Below, in pieces: positions 42,337 to 51,510 of a stretch of 64,000 bases of DNA. The stretch is taken from the NCBI GenBank assembly GCA_964465375.1, contig CAYXIJ010000013.1, forward strand, positions 1-64,000, read 5' to 3'. This stretch comes from CAJWKT01 sp964465375 (GTDB taxonomy: Bacteria > Pseudomonadota > Gammaproteobacteria > Steroidobacterales > Rariloculaceae). The translations under genes and the position numbers were made by a program. How positions within the stretch are numbered: position 1 is the stretch's first letter; the number at the start of each line of letters is the position of its first letter. Under the pieces are notes generated by a model. That model did no database searches, was not told the DNA's origin, and worked only from the letters and a program-made list of their open reading frames with translations.

Positions 42337-42894
42337 ATGTTCCGTAACCCACCAGGCAAGCAGACTGTGTTTTTAGCGGCGTTGGTTGTTGCGTTTCTAT
42401 CCCATGGTGCACAGGCTCAGCAGGTAACAGCAGATCAAAAAGTTCAGAACAATTTTGCGATGCATTCACCGCCGATACAACCTGTTCCATATAGCCACAA
42501 AACTCACCTAACGCTTGGCTTGGCTTGCGAAGCGTGTCATACAAATGCAGGACAAGGCGTGCATATGGGGTTTCCTGAGACTAGTACCTGTATGCGTTGT
42601 CATAACTCGATTGCCACAGACCAACAAGGCGTTGCCGAACTAACCAGGATCTCAGTTTCTGGTGGGGAGGTTCCTTGGGTACGCGTCTACCAAGTTCTCC
42701 CTGGTGTTACTTGGGCACACCAGCCGCATATTGAAGCGGGTGTACAGTGTGAGGCGTGCCATGGTGACGTTTCGCAATTGGAAGTAATGGCAATGACTAC
42801 GAGCGTAACATCGATGGCAAGTTGTATTAGTTGCCATCAGATGCACGAAGCTAATACCACATGCCAGACGTGCCACGCGTGGCCAACGGAATAA
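42337..42894 (+). CDS. Periplasmic pentaheme c-type cytochrome
   Basis: 185 residues with a signal peptide (G-A-Q-A-Q). Five CxxCH sites: residues 64-68 (C-E-A-C-H), 85-89 (C-M-R-C-H), 128-132 (C-E-A-C-H), 153-157 (C-I-S-C-H) and 166-170 (C-Q-T-C-H), plus several further His as distal ligands. It resembles small cytochrome c3/c7-type electron carriers. It lies 81 bases after the FAD oxidoreductase gene on the same strand, so it is the natural electron acceptor of that enzyme. Confidence 0.88.
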   Translation: MFRNPPGKQTVFLAALVVAFLSHGAQAQQVTADQKVQNNFAMHSPPIQPVPYSHKTHLTLGLACEACHTNAGQGVHMGFPETSTCMRCHNSIATDQQGVAELTRISVSGGEVPWVRVYQVLPGVTWAHQPHIEAGVQCEACHGDVSQLEVMAMTTSVTSMASCISCHQMHEANTTCQTCHAWPTE

Positions 42895-43009
42895 TTCTCC
42901 CGGCGCTTATACCATCTTAGTGCGTGTTTCTAGATAGAATTGATCAGGATGAGCGTAGTCGACTTGTAAAGGCAAAAATGTTTATTGCCGGATAAAGGAG
43001 GATAAAGTC

Positions 43010-44608
43010 ATGATATTTCGGTTTGTTTTTTGTATTGGGCTATTTGCGATTAGTTGCGCTGCAACTGCTCAGAACTCCTCTACTGATAGCACCCCTGAGT
43101 TGACAGGCCTCAAGGCTGAAGTGGTGGATCAGATCGACACCATGCACAAGTTGACTCAAGAGATAGTTGATAGTCTTTTTTCTTTCTCGGAGCTTGGATT
43201 TCAGGAGTTCGAGACACAGAGATACTTGACGGAGATCCTAGAGCAAAATGGATTCACTGTGGAGCATGGTGTGTCCGGCATTCCTTCTGCCTGGTGGGCT
43301 ACCTGGGGGCAGGGCGGACCAGTGATTGCGTTGGGATCGGATGTGGACGGAATTCCGAAGTCTTCCCAGGTGCCGGGCGTGGCATATCGTGAGCCTCTGA
43401 TAGCGGGAGCACCTGGGCATGGCGAGGGACACAACTCAGGTCAGGCCGTGAACATCACGGCGGCATTGGCGGTCAAGGAGATAATGGCACGTGAGCAAAT
43501 TCCGGGAACGATTGTGCTTTGGCCGGGTATTGCTGAGGAATTACTGGCAACCAAAGCCTGGTTTGCTCGGGACGGACTTTACGATGATGTTGATGTGGTT
43601 TTGTTTACCCATGTCAGCAGCAACATGAGTGTAGGTTGGGGTGTTCCACGCGGCACAGGTCTGGTATCGGTTGAGTATTCTTTCGAGGGGGTTGCCGCGC
43701 ATGGGGCATTTGATCCTTGGCAGGGGCGCAGCGCACTCGATGCTGTTGAATTGATGAATATAGGCTGGAATTTTCGAAGAGAACATTTACGTCCATTGCA
43801 GCGTTCCCACTATGTAATTGTTGATGGGGGTGACCAGCCTAATGTGGTACCACCAGCTGCTACTGCCTGGTATTTCATACGCGAAATTACAGCGGATGGT
43901 ATTAATCAAAATTTCAGTACGCTGCATCGCATCGCTGAGGCTGCGGCGATGATGACAGATACCACAATGACCAGGCGCATTGTTGGGGCCGCTTGGCCAC
44001 GACACTTTAATAGACCGGTCGCACTCGCTATGGATGCAAATATTAGAGCGGTTGGTTTGCCCCAGTGGTCAAGTGCCGACCAGGAGTTTGCCTTGGCTCT
44101 ACAAGAGTTGATGAATTCGGATGAGAAGAATGGCCTGGCAACAGAGCTCGAGGGTTTGCAGGGTCCTCCGGAGGATCCTATCTCGGGGGGGTCAGATGAT
44201 ATTGGTGACGTGTCTTGGGTAACTCCAACCGTGACACTACGGTTTCCTTCCAATGTGCGGGGTTTGCAGGGTCATCACTGGTCGAGTGCAATGGCAATGG
44301 CAACTCCGATCGCACACAAGGGCGCAACAGCTGGAGCTAAAGTTATTGCTGCCACCATGCTTGATTTGTATCAGGATGAGACATTACTCGAAGATGCTCG
44401 GCGTTATTTTCAAGAGGAGCAGTCCACAGATGTCCAGTATGAGCCGTTCATCGGACCGGATGATCTGCCCGCCATTGAAAAAAATAAGGCGACTATGGAT
44501 GAGTACAGAAGTAGACTAGAGCCACTGTATTACGATCCTACGCTCTATCGTACTTATCTTGAGCAACTTGGTATCGATTACCCTCAGTTAGAAAAGCCCA
44601 CCCCTTAA
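43010..44608 (+). CDS. Exported M20 amidohydrolase (AbgB-like)
   Basis: 532 residues with a signal peptide (A-T-A-Q). M20 fold: the metal Asp in G-S-D-V-D-G, the general-base Glu pair in P-G-I-A-E-E, and an M20 lid domain with A-A-H-G-A-F-D. The motif usually written G-H-x-C-G-H-N reads G-H-G-E-G-H-N here. This is the aminobenzoyl-glutamate/aminoacyl amidohydrolase group, which removes an acyl or aryl group from an amino acid. Being exported, it acts in the periplasm. It is 19 bases upstream of the second cyclase-family gene. GGAGG-like site before the ATG at 43010. Confidence 0.85.
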   Translation: MIFRFVFCIGLFAISCAATAQNSSTDSTPELTGLKAEVVDQIDTMHKLTQEIVDSLFSFSELGFQEFETQRYLTEILEQNGFTVEHGVSGIPSAWWATWGQGGPVIALGSDVDGIPKSSQVPGVAYREPLIAGAPGHGEGHNSGQAVNITAALAVKEIMAREQIPGTIVLWPGIAEELLATKAWFARDGLYDDVDVVLFTHVSSNMSVGWGVPRGTGLVSVEYSFEGVAAHGAFDPWQGRSALDAVELMNIGWNFRREHLRPLQRSHYVIVDGGDQPNVVPPAATAWYFIREITADGINQNFSTLHRIAEAAAMMTDTTMTRRIVGAAWPRHFNRPVALAMDANIRAVGLPQWSSADQEFALALQELMNSDEKNGLATELEGLQGPPEDPISGGSDDIGDVSWVTPTVTLRFPSNVRGLQGHHWSSAMAMATPIAHKGATAGAKVIAATMLDLYQDETLLEDARRYFQEEQSTDVQYEPFIGPDDLPAIEKNKATMDEYRSRLEPLYYDPTLYRTYLEQLGIDYPQLEKPTP

Positions 44609-44627
44609 TGGTTCCGAGACGTGTATT

Positions 44628-45893
44628 TTGAAAGGTAAGAGTTTTTTTTCAGCAGGACCACTTACTTTTTTGGTTTGCAGTATGTCTGTGATTTCATGTG
44701 CATGGGGACAGCCCTTGGAGGGCAATACTTCTATTGATCACATTCCGGATGCCGTGGGATTGCCGGATCCATGCGACAATCCGACCACTCGGATGTGGGG
44801 CCCTTCGGACGAGCTGGGTAATCTAAATTATTTGACGCCAGAACGTGTGAGAGAAAACCTAGCACTGATCCGGATAGGAAAGATTTACAATCTCGCGCAT
44901 ATCTTAGAGCCTGGCCAGATGGGGTTTTCAGCTTTCTTTGACTTTAAAAGCAACCTTGGTGAGTGGCCTGGCGAGGGTGCTAGTAACACTATTTCCAATA
45001 ATGAAGAAACACTGGGAGAGAGTACCTACAACCCGGACCGCAAAGGTGTCCTGCAGTTTGAGATGGGTACGCAGTTAGATGGATTTAATCACTTTACGCA
45101 GGGTGGCATCACTTACAACTGTTTTGATACCCGTGATCCCGCGGGCCACCTCCTTCCAGAGGGTGACCCCGGAGGCCTACCAAAGGGCAATCCTAGCGGG
45201 GATTATGTTTTCCGGGGGCACAAAAAGAATGGCATAGAGAAAGTAGGTACGATTATTGCACGCGCTATATTGATAGATTTGGGGCAAATGCTGCGCGAAA
45301 AGGAAGTCGCCGCTGGACGCGACCCGGAAAGCTTCCCACCCCCAGACTATGCATTCAGTTCTGAACAATTAGAGCAAGCCCTGGTTCGTCAAGGCATTGC
45401 ACTCGAAGATATTCATCCGGGTGATGCCCTTTTGATACGCACTGGCTGGGCAGCTCGTTTTTGGACTTCCAATCCGGCTGATCCTAGAAATGAGCGCCTT
45501 AAATATTTAAATACGGGCCAGGACACTAAATTTTTGCCTGGTGGACCCGGGTTAGACGAAAGGGCCATTCAGTGGACACTAAATCGCAGTCCAGTGCTGG
45601 TTGGGGCAGATGTTAAAAGTATAGAAGTCAGTTATCCACGCAGGGACCCACCTTATTCCCCATATCACAGGCCTGGCCACTTGAGCTGGCTCAATAGTGG
45701 CATCTATATGCTAGAGGATGTTGATTTGGAGGTATTGGCTGCGGATTGCGACAAGGAACGTAGTCAGAGCATTACCCAGACGGGTCAGCCGAGTGAGATC
45801 GAGGAATCCTGTTACATTTTTACCCTGATCATTCAAACCATACCGGTCAGGGGTAGCGGTGGGTCCGTCGTCTCACCTACTGTTATCCGCTAG
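44628..45893 (+). CDS. Exported cyclase-family hydrolase
   Basis: 421 residues, a larger and exported relative of the gene at 23056. Signal peptide with a Cys near its end (V-I-S-C-A-W-G) that could be a lipobox-like site. Shared W-G-P-S-D-E-L-G-N-L-N hallmark and the metal motif as M-G-T-Q-L-D-G-F-N-H-F, with Gln in place of the usual His. The later I-R-T-G-W segment is also typical. It hydrolyses an amide or lactone, substrate unknown. The start is TTG 44628, 19 bases after the M20 amidohydrolase, so both are probably translated from one transcript and may act in sequence. Confidence 0.78.
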   Translation: MKGKSFFSAGPLTFLVCSMSVISCAWGQPLEGNTSIDHIPDAVGLPDPCDNPTTRMWGPSDELGNLNYLTPERVRENLALIRIGKIYNLAHILEPGQMGFSAFFDFKSNLGEWPGEGASNTISNNEETLGESTYNPDRKGVLQFEMGTQLDGFNHFTQGGITYNCFDTRDPAGHLLPEGDPGGLPKGNPSGDYVFRGHKKNGIEKVGTIIARAILIDLGQMLREKEVAAGRDPESFPPPDYAFSSEQLEQALVRQGIALEDIHPGDALLIRTGWAARFWTSNPADPRNERLKYLNTGQDTKFLPGGPGLDERAIQWTLNRSPVLVGADVKSIEVSYPRRDPPYSPYHRPGHLSWLNSGIYMLEDVDLEVLAADCDKERSQSITQTGQPSEIEESCYIFTLIIQTIPVRGSGGSVVSPTVIR

Positions 45894-45945
45894 GATTTTG
45901 TTCGGTTCTTGTTGGGACAATCCCGTGCTTCGGTCTTAGGTCCAG

Positions 45946-46338
45946 CTAGAAATCAACTCTATCAGTTACCGGAAGAGATACTCCATCTGCTGTAATGATT
46001 TCTCGAATACGGATGGAGTGTCCACCATTTCTTGCGACTTCTCCTGAAATCTCAACGACGTCGCCCGGCCTGAAAGAATTTTTTGTCCATCCAGCTCTGG
46101 CCAGCTTGTTTGGGGCCGTTAATTCTCCTTGCCAAGCCTCGAGCTCTTTGGTTTGATTGAGCACATCAAAGTAGAGCTGTACGTGCGGGTTAATAAAGCG
46201 GAACTCTTTAATAGTTGCCTGAACCGTTATTCTTTCAGAGCTATAGATGGCAAAGCCGTGATGGGAATAGGCCGAAATGCCAAACAGCATAACAGTTGCA
46301 GTGGCTAAGAATAGAAGGGCGGTTTTCATTCGCATCAT
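45946..46338 (-). CDS. N-module (DUF6152-like) periplasmic protein
   Basis: 130 residues. Signal peptide ending S-A-Y-S, then H-H-G-F-A-I-Y. F-I-N-P-H-V-Q-L-Y-F-D-V follows about 30 residues later, then the A-P-N-K-L-A-R-A-G-W block and a G-D-V-V-E-I-S-G-E turn. A minimal N module, very like the one at 27294. Start ATG 46338, with another ATG two codons later. It faces the cyclase gene and is divergent from the esterase at 46488. Function unknown. Confidence 0.75.
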   Translation of the reverse strand: MMRMKTALLFLATATVMLFGISAYSHHGFAIYSSERITVQATIKEFRFINPHVQLYFDVLNQTKELEAWQGELTAPNKLARAGWTKNSFRPGDVVEISGEVARNGGHSIRIREIITADGVSLPVTDRVDF

Positions 46339-46487
46339 AATTACTCACGGGCGCACATTATTAGTCTCTCATCGCCAGACTTGGTGTGTCAATTAGAAAG
46401 CATGTAAGTATGATTTCTGATGAAATACTTTGGGATGGTGTATTCTTTGGGAATCCATGAGTAAGTGAGAGGGGGGGGGTGAACTAG

Positions 46488-47294
46488 ATGAGGTATCTAG
46501 CCTTCGCGTTACTTTGTTTTTGCGCTTTTGATGTTGTTGTTGCTGACCCTATTGAGATGACCTATAAGAGGGTAGCCGAACGCGATTTGAAGGCCTATGT
46601 TTTTATGCCGAGTGGCCATACTGAATTGTCAGAGGTTCCTGCTGTCATTTTTTTTCATGGCGGTGGGTGGCGGCGGGGTTCTCCTGAATCGGGATTTAGT
46701 TACGGTGAATTTTTAGCAGAACGAGGCATTGTGTTTATCGCTTTTGAGTATCGTTTCACTACGGATTCTGTGCCGGCGACTCTTGATGAGATTATTGGAG
46801 ATGCAAAATCTGCTGTGCGTTGGACTCGCCAGCAAGCCTCGAAGCTGGGTATCGATCCTATAAAGGTGGTCTCGTCGGGCCACTCCTCGGGCGGATATCT
46901 TGCTGCATCCGTAGGACTAGTGACCCGGTTCGAGCCACCAGATGGGGATCACGGGATCAGCTCTAAAGCAAATGCGATGATTCTCTTAGCTCCCTTCATG
47001 CCAAATCCTGGAAGGAATCCAGTTTTGCTTCCTGAGGGTGTGCCAACGGATGATTTTCTACCAGAAAGTTACATCTCGGCTTCGAGTCCACCAGCACTTT
47101 GGATTCACGGCGATGCAGATACGGTTGCACTCCCCGAAGTCTCGATCAAGCTCCACGCAGCACTCCAGGAAGTTGGTACGGACTCTCGGTTGGTGTTGAT
47201 TGAAGATGCAGGGCATGCTTTTCGGGGAGAAGATAGTACCAAGGTAAAAGAGTTAATGAGCCAGTTTATTGTTGATTTAGGTTATGTGAACTAG
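46488..47294 (+). CDS. Exported alpha/beta-hydrolase esterase
   Basis: 268 residues with a signal peptide (F-D-V-V-V-A-D). H-G-G-G-W carries the oxyanion motif of HSL-type esterases, G-H-S-S-G-G the nucleophile Ser, H-G-D-A-D-T the Asp and D-A-G-H-A-F the His. Hydrolyses a small carboxylic ester, perhaps a feruloyl-type ester as in BD-FAE enzymes. It has a strong GAGGGG-like site before the ATG and begins the same-strand run that leads into the N+C array 80 bases downstream. Confidence 0.85.
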   Translation: MRYLAFALLCFCAFDVVVADPIEMTYKRVAERDLKAYVFMPSGHTELSEVPAVIFFHGGGWRRGSPESGFSYGEFLAERGIVFIAFEYRFTTDSVPATLDEIIGDAKSAVRWTRQQASKLGIDPIKVVSSGHSSGGYLAASVGLVTRFEPPDGDHGISSKANAMILLAPFMPNPGRNPVLLPEGVPTDDFLPESYISASSPPALWIHGDADTVALPEVSIKLHAALQEVGTDSRLVLIEDAGHAFRGEDSTKVKELMSQFIVDLGYVN

Positions 47295-47374
47295 GCTACG
47301 GCTGTGAGGAGGAGTACTATTGCCGGGTTGACAATCAACTCGGAGTTTATTTGCTTTCAGGCTGGGGTATCTCC

Positions 47375-48493
47375 ATGAAACAAACCCAATATGAAAGACC
47401 AGCACCTGTGTCGCTAAGCTTGGCTTTCGTTTCTCTATTTTGTTTGGTCTCGATTTCTCTAATTTCAGTTTCCGTATCGGCGCATCATGGCCCAACAACG
47501 AGCCCCGCTCTTTATCGGACGGAGAATCTAATCCGATTTGAGGGTGAGATCGTAGGTGTATTGTGGCGGAATCCCCATGTCCGGATGAAATTGGCCGTAC
47601 TAGATCAGAACGGCGATACAGTCGAGTGGGAACTTGAAACAACCGTACCTGCTCTGCTTGAGCGAGTGGGAATTACTTCAGACCTTATCAAGGTAGGGGA
47701 TAGGGTGAAGGCAGCCGGGTATTTATCGATGTTTAAAGAGCGCTCCATTGGCTTGCGGAATTTGCTATTGCCTGATGGACGTGAGTACGCCGGGGCGCGG
47801 ACTGATCTTCTTTGGTCAACCAAACGTGTGACCAGGACTGAGCAGAAGATCGATGAGTCTAGGGCGGAGGTAGCGCTACAGGATGCGAATGGTATTTTCC
47901 GTATTTGGTCCCGATGGGCAGGACCTTCTGCCGGTAGCCCAGAGCCTGCGAGCAATCCGGAGCCATCGCGCGTAGCAGGATATGATCATTTGCTAACGGA
48001 TGAAGCGAAAGCGATTAAGGCAGCTTACAGTCCTGTTGATCACCCTGTTCTCAACTGTGGCCCGAGGGGTATGCCCGAGTTAATGCTCACACCCGCTCCT
48101 ATTGAGTTTCTACCAGGAAACAATCAGATTTTCCTGCGTACCATGTGGCCAGGGCCTAGTCGAATTATTCATCTGGACGGAGATGAGGCAACAGATACGA
48201 TTTTTGCAAAACATCTTGGGCGTTCAATTGGGGCCTGGGAAGACGAGGATACTCTTGTTGTCACGACTACAGATGTTGACTGGCCGTACTTTGACCGGTC
48301 TGGTACTCCCCAGTCTGACCAGGTGACATTCGTTGAACGTTTCATAATGAATGAGGAGCGGAGTCGCCTGGACTATATCGCTACGGCCACCGATCCTTTG
48401 ATGTTTAGCGCACCCGTAGAATTGACCTACTCCTGGGCTTGGATTCCCGGCGAGGTAGGTATGGATAATGAGTGTGTAGAGTGGGATGACTAG
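47375..48493 (+). CDS. N+C modular periplasmic protein (first of the array)
   Basis: 372 residues from ATG 47375 with GGGG upstream (the frame opens at TTG 47351). Signal peptide ending V-S-V-S-A, then H-H-G-P-T-T. N module: W-R-N-P-H-V-R-M-K-L and V-G-D-R-V-K-A-A-G. C module: N-C-G-P-R-G-M-P-E-L, F-L-R-T-M-W, S-I-G-A-W-E-D-E-D-T-L-V-V-T, then a terminal N-E-C-V-E-W. First of four N+C genes on this strand (47375-52515). Closest in layout to the copy at 4588: both have the longer N module with G-R-R/R-S-I-G-style linkers. Function unknown. Confidence 0.75.
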   Translation: MKQTQYERPAPVSLSLAFVSLFCLVSISLISVSVSAHHGPTTSPALYRTENLIRFEGEIVGVLWRNPHVRMKLAVLDQNGDTVEWELETTVPALLERVGITSDLIKVGDRVKAAGYLSMFKERSIGLRNLLLPDGREYAGARTDLLWSTKRVTRTEQKIDESRAEVALQDANGIFRIWSRWAGPSAGSPEPASNPEPSRVAGYDHLLTDEAKAIKAAYSPVDHPVLNCGPRGMPELMLTPAPIEFLPGNNQIFLRTMWPGPSRIIHLDGDEATDTIFAKHLGRSIGAWEDEDTLVVTTTDVDWPYFDRSGTPQSDQVTFVERFIMNEERSRLDYIATATDPLMFSAPVELTYSWAWIPGEVGMDNECVEWDD

Positions 48494-48535
48494 AGGGATT
48501 GAGAATCTAGTACTCACCTTGTGGTTTTTATTAAA

Positions 48536-49621
48536 ATGAACGAAAAATACTATCTTCGTTGGTTAGCACTTGCTTTCGTCATATTAGGGTGCAGCTTTCA
48601 TTCGACCTACGCTCATCACTCCTTCGCTTTTGAGTTTGATGCTAATCAACAAGGTAGCTTGATTGGCGAAATTACCGAGGTCCGGTTTGTAAATCCGCAT
48701 GTGGTCTATCGTATGCGGCCTGATGGAACAGACGAGGATTGGCAGCTACAAACCCACAATGTTGGGGTGATGCTGAGATTAGGCTGGACTGCCGAGACGA
48801 TTCAAGTAGGAGACCGCATCGAGGTGTCTGGGAGCTTGGGTCGTGGTGGAACCAGAAAGCTTTCAATCGATTCGGTAATACTGGCCGATGGCAGTCGGCG
48901 GGATCCCAAGGGAGGTGAGCTGGCTGATGCATATACGACCGATGAGGTTAATGCCGATCCGAACAAATTCTATGGTGTTACAGCTAATGCCCATCCCGTT
49001 GACATTACGGGTGCGTGGAGTAATCGGTACAAATTTCAGTTGACAGTTGATGACCTTGAACCAAAGCCAACTCCTTTTACAGATGCAGGCCGGACGAAGC
49101 ATGAGGCTACAGAAAACTGGCATGATCCCAGCAAAAGATGCAAGCCTGGCGGTCTCCCACGGACTTTTGGAACACCAACAACCTTGGAAATTTTTGACGC
49201 TGGTAGCTACTATCTAATGATCAACTCTGGCTACGTGCGGCGAATTTGGCTAGACGGACGCGAGCCACCAAAAGATTTGTTTCCCAGTCCAATGGGATTT
49301 TCTCGGGGCGAATGGGATGGCGAGGTTTTTGTAATTGAGACTACTCATCTTGAGCCTGGCTGGCTTGATGGCTCTGGCCTGCCGATGTCGGGAGAGGGTA
49401 CCCGTCTTGTCGAGACCTATACTATCAGTGAAGATCGGCTCACCATGGACAGGAAAATGACCATCTATGATCCTTATTACACCGAACCCCTGGTCCGTGT
49501 TCGGGGTTCTGCCCGAGATGACAATATTGAGTTGATCGAAGGTGGCTCAGGTTGTGATCCCGTGAGTTATTATCGCGATCTTTGGGATCAGGGGCTTCTG
49601 GAGTCGCTTTGGGAGGATTGA
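48536..49621 (+). CDS. N+C modular periplasmic protein, upstream of the selenoredoxin
   Basis: 361 residues from ATG 48536. Signal peptide ending F-H-S-T-Y-A, then H-H-S-F-A-F-E-F-D. N module with F-V-N-P-H-V-V-Y. C module with R-C-K-P-G-G-L-P-R, I-W-L-D-G-R-E-P-P, G-F-S-R-G-E-W-D-G-E and a late S-G-C-D-P-V-S-Y-Y. The early and late Cys are both present. The selenoredoxin gene starts 78 bases downstream on the same strand. Function unknown; exported. Confidence 0.75.
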   Translation: MNEKYYLRWLALAFVILGCSFHSTYAHHSFAFEFDANQQGSLIGEITEVRFVNPHVVYRMRPDGTDEDWQLQTHNVGVMLRLGWTAETIQVGDRIEVSGSLGRGGTRKLSIDSVILADGSRRDPKGGELADAYTTDEVNADPNKFYGVTANAHPVDITGAWSNRYKFQLTVDDLEPKPTPFTDAGRTKHEATENWHDPSKRCKPGGLPRTFGTPTTLEIFDAGSYYLMINSGYVRRIWLDGREPPKDLFPSPMGFSRGEWDGEVFVIETTHLEPGWLDGSGLPMSGEGTRLVETYTISEDRLTMDRKMTIYDPYYTEPLVRVRGSARDDNIELIEGGSGCDPVSYYRDLWDQGLLESLWED

Positions 49622-49699
49622 ATCGGAGGTATAATCTGGAGAGTGAGCTTTTAATATCGGTATGGGGTACATTATTTGGAGTCTAAAAGGGGTGGTTTT

Positions 49700-50320
49700 G
49701 TGAAAGGTTTGCCAGTGTGTTTTTTCTCGGTATTTTTTCTGATAGTTGCTAGTCATTTTCCTAGTATTGAGCCGCTTCGGGCTCAACCAAACACTGACAA
49801 CATGTTCATTCCCGAGGATGTGGATTCATTTGACCCAGGCTTGAGGGTTGGAGAGAATTTTCCAAGAATCCGGGCTCTCTACCAGGACCGCGAGGTCACG
49901 CAGATTGACCAGTTTGTCGGGACTAAAGGCGCTGTTTTCTTTGCCAATCGCTCGGCCGATTGGTGACCGTTTTGCAAGAGGCAGCTCGTGCAGTTGCAGG
50001 ATTACGTTAAAGGTTTTGAGGAGGCAGGCATCGGGGTGGTAGCACTTACGTATGATGCACCGGAGCTACAAAAGGCCTTCATTGACGCCAACTCCATTAC
50101 CTACCCATTACTGTCAGATATAGAGGCCAGTAGTGTTAAGGCTTTGGCCGTTCTAAATGATCGGTATGAGCCTGGTGAGCCCGCCTATGGAATTCCCTAC
50201 CCGGGCGTTTTTATTGTGAATGCCCAGCAGATGATTGTAGGAAAAATATTTGTTGAGGCGGTTTCCAAGCGGGTAGGCGCAGAAGAAGTACTGGCTTATG
50301 CAATAGAGCTGTTGGAATAG
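49700..50320 (+). CDS. Redoxin-type selenoprotein with a W-U-P-F-C active site
   Basis: A 206-residue frame interrupted only by the TGA at 49964-49966 (codon 89). The sequence around it, N-R-S-A-D-W then UGA then P-F-C-K-R-Q-L-V-Q-L-Q, is a thioredoxin-fold active site in which the first Cys of C-P-F-C is replaced by UGA: a selenenyl-thiol pair U89/C92. A signal peptide (ending L-R-A-Q) puts it in the periplasm, and the AhpC/TSA-like fold continues with V-V-A-L-T-Y-D-A and P-G-V-F-I-V. Start GTG 49700 has AAGGGG upstream; the frame also opens at TTG 49676. It lies within the N+C array. Likely role: peroxide or disulfide reduction; the partner is unknown. Confidence 0.82.
49973..49998 (+). promoter_or_regulatory. 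Candidate bacterial SECIS hairpin for the selenoredoxin gene
   Basis: Seven bases after the UGA, TGCAA pairs with TTGCA (49973-49977 with 49994-49998); within it GCA pairs with TGC around a 5-base GCTCG loop at 18-22 bases from the UGA, G first. The position fits bacterial SECIS. An alternative fold GAG/CTC with a GCAG loop is possible. Folded by eye. Confidence 0.55.
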
Positions 50321-50432
50321 TTTTTACTAGGGGTGGTTTTATTTAACTTCTTTGCATCAACGGTCTTTCTTTAAAAAATGTTTTGTGTGGTGATTTTTTA
50401 TAGAACGGTTTTCAGGGTGGAGTATACAAGTC

Positions 50433-51476
50433 ATGAGAAGACTGATCTTTTGTCTTTTGGCATTCTGGGTTGTGGGAGGAGCTTGGGCTCACCATTCCAT
50501 GACCTGGCACTTTGACCGTAACCAAGAAATAACAATTGAGGGAGTTATAAAGGATTTCAAGTTTGTAAATCCCCATGGACGTTTACTTCTGGATGTGATC
50601 AATGAGAGTGGCGGGACTGAGGTCTGGGATTGTGAACTGAACGGCGCTGCCAGTGCAGCCAGAAATGGCTGGACAACTGATCTATTCCAAACTGGACAGG
50701 GAATAACAGTCGAGGGGTTTGCCGCTAGGCGAAACGAGAGAGAGTGCTACTATCAGTCTGGCGTGTTTTCTGATGGAACTCGTATCGACAGAGGTGAGCA
50801 GATTGAGGGAGGCGTAGCAGTAGTCTCGTCGTCCGTTGAGCGTCCAAGCACTGTTGGGAGCAGCAATGTGCCAAATTTGAGTGGGGTTTGGCGCGGCGTG
50901 GGACCTTTTAGTGGGCCCCCGAGGCCTGGAGAGGCTAATCCTCATATCTGGATCTTGTCCGAGGCAGGCCGCCAGGTATTGGATGCTTATGATCCTATTA
51001 CTGAAGACCCAAGCCTTGAATGTAGACCTGTAAGTATTAGGCGCCTCTGGAGTAACGGGAGTCCGACTGAGATCCGACAAGATGAAAGCATTGTTATTAT
51101 TCATCATGAGTGGATGGATGCCGAGCGTACCGTATATCTTAACCAAGATACACATCCGGAAGGCCTCACCGGAAGTGCTCTCGGGCACTCCATTGGTTGG
51201 TATGAGGAGAGGACACTTGTTATTGACACGGTCGCTTACGAGTCTGGCTTTATCTACCAGTTTCCCGGACTTCCGCATAGCGATCAACTTCATACTGTAG
51301 AGCGACTGACTTTAAGTGATGACGGTCAGGCTTTTGATATTGCATGGGTAGCCGAAGATTCGGAGTACTTTATCGATAGTCTTTCCGGGACGCATAATTG
51401 GAAATTAACAAACGCTCCGGTGGGAAAATACAATTGTGTACATCCAGAGCTTGGAGTTCCGGAGAATGAGAATTGA
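50433..51476 (+). CDS. N+C modular periplasmic protein
   Basis: 347 residues. Signal peptide ending G-G-A-W-A, a very clean cleavage site, then H-H-S-M-T-W-H-F-D. N module with F-V-N-P-H-G-R-L-L-L-D-V. A linker follows, and then L-S-G-V-W-R-G-V opens the C module, which has L-E-C-R-P-V-S-I-R-R, H-S-I-G-W-Y-E-E-R-T-L-V-I-D, L-P-H-S-D-Q-L and a late Y-N-C-V-H-P. It is 112 bases after the selenoredoxin on the same strand. Function unknown. Confidence 0.75.
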   Translation: MRRLIFCLLAFWVVGGAWAHHSMTWHFDRNQEITIEGVIKDFKFVNPHGRLLLDVINESGGTEVWDCELNGAASAARNGWTTDLFQTGQGITVEGFAARRNERECYYQSGVFSDGTRIDRGEQIEGGVAVVSSSVERPSTVGSSNVPNLSGVWRGVGPFSGPPRPGEANPHIWILSEAGRQVLDAYDPITEDPSLECRPVSIRRLWSNGSPTEIRQDESIVIIHHEWMDAERTVYLNQDTHPEGLTGSALGHSIGWYEERTLVIDTVAYESGFIYQFPGLPHSDQLHTVERLTLSDDGQAFDIAWVAEDSEYFIDSLSGTHNWKLTNAPVGKYNCVHPELGVPENEN

Positions 51477-51510
51477 CAAAAGCATACGAAATAAAATTTG
51501 AGGTTCAAGT

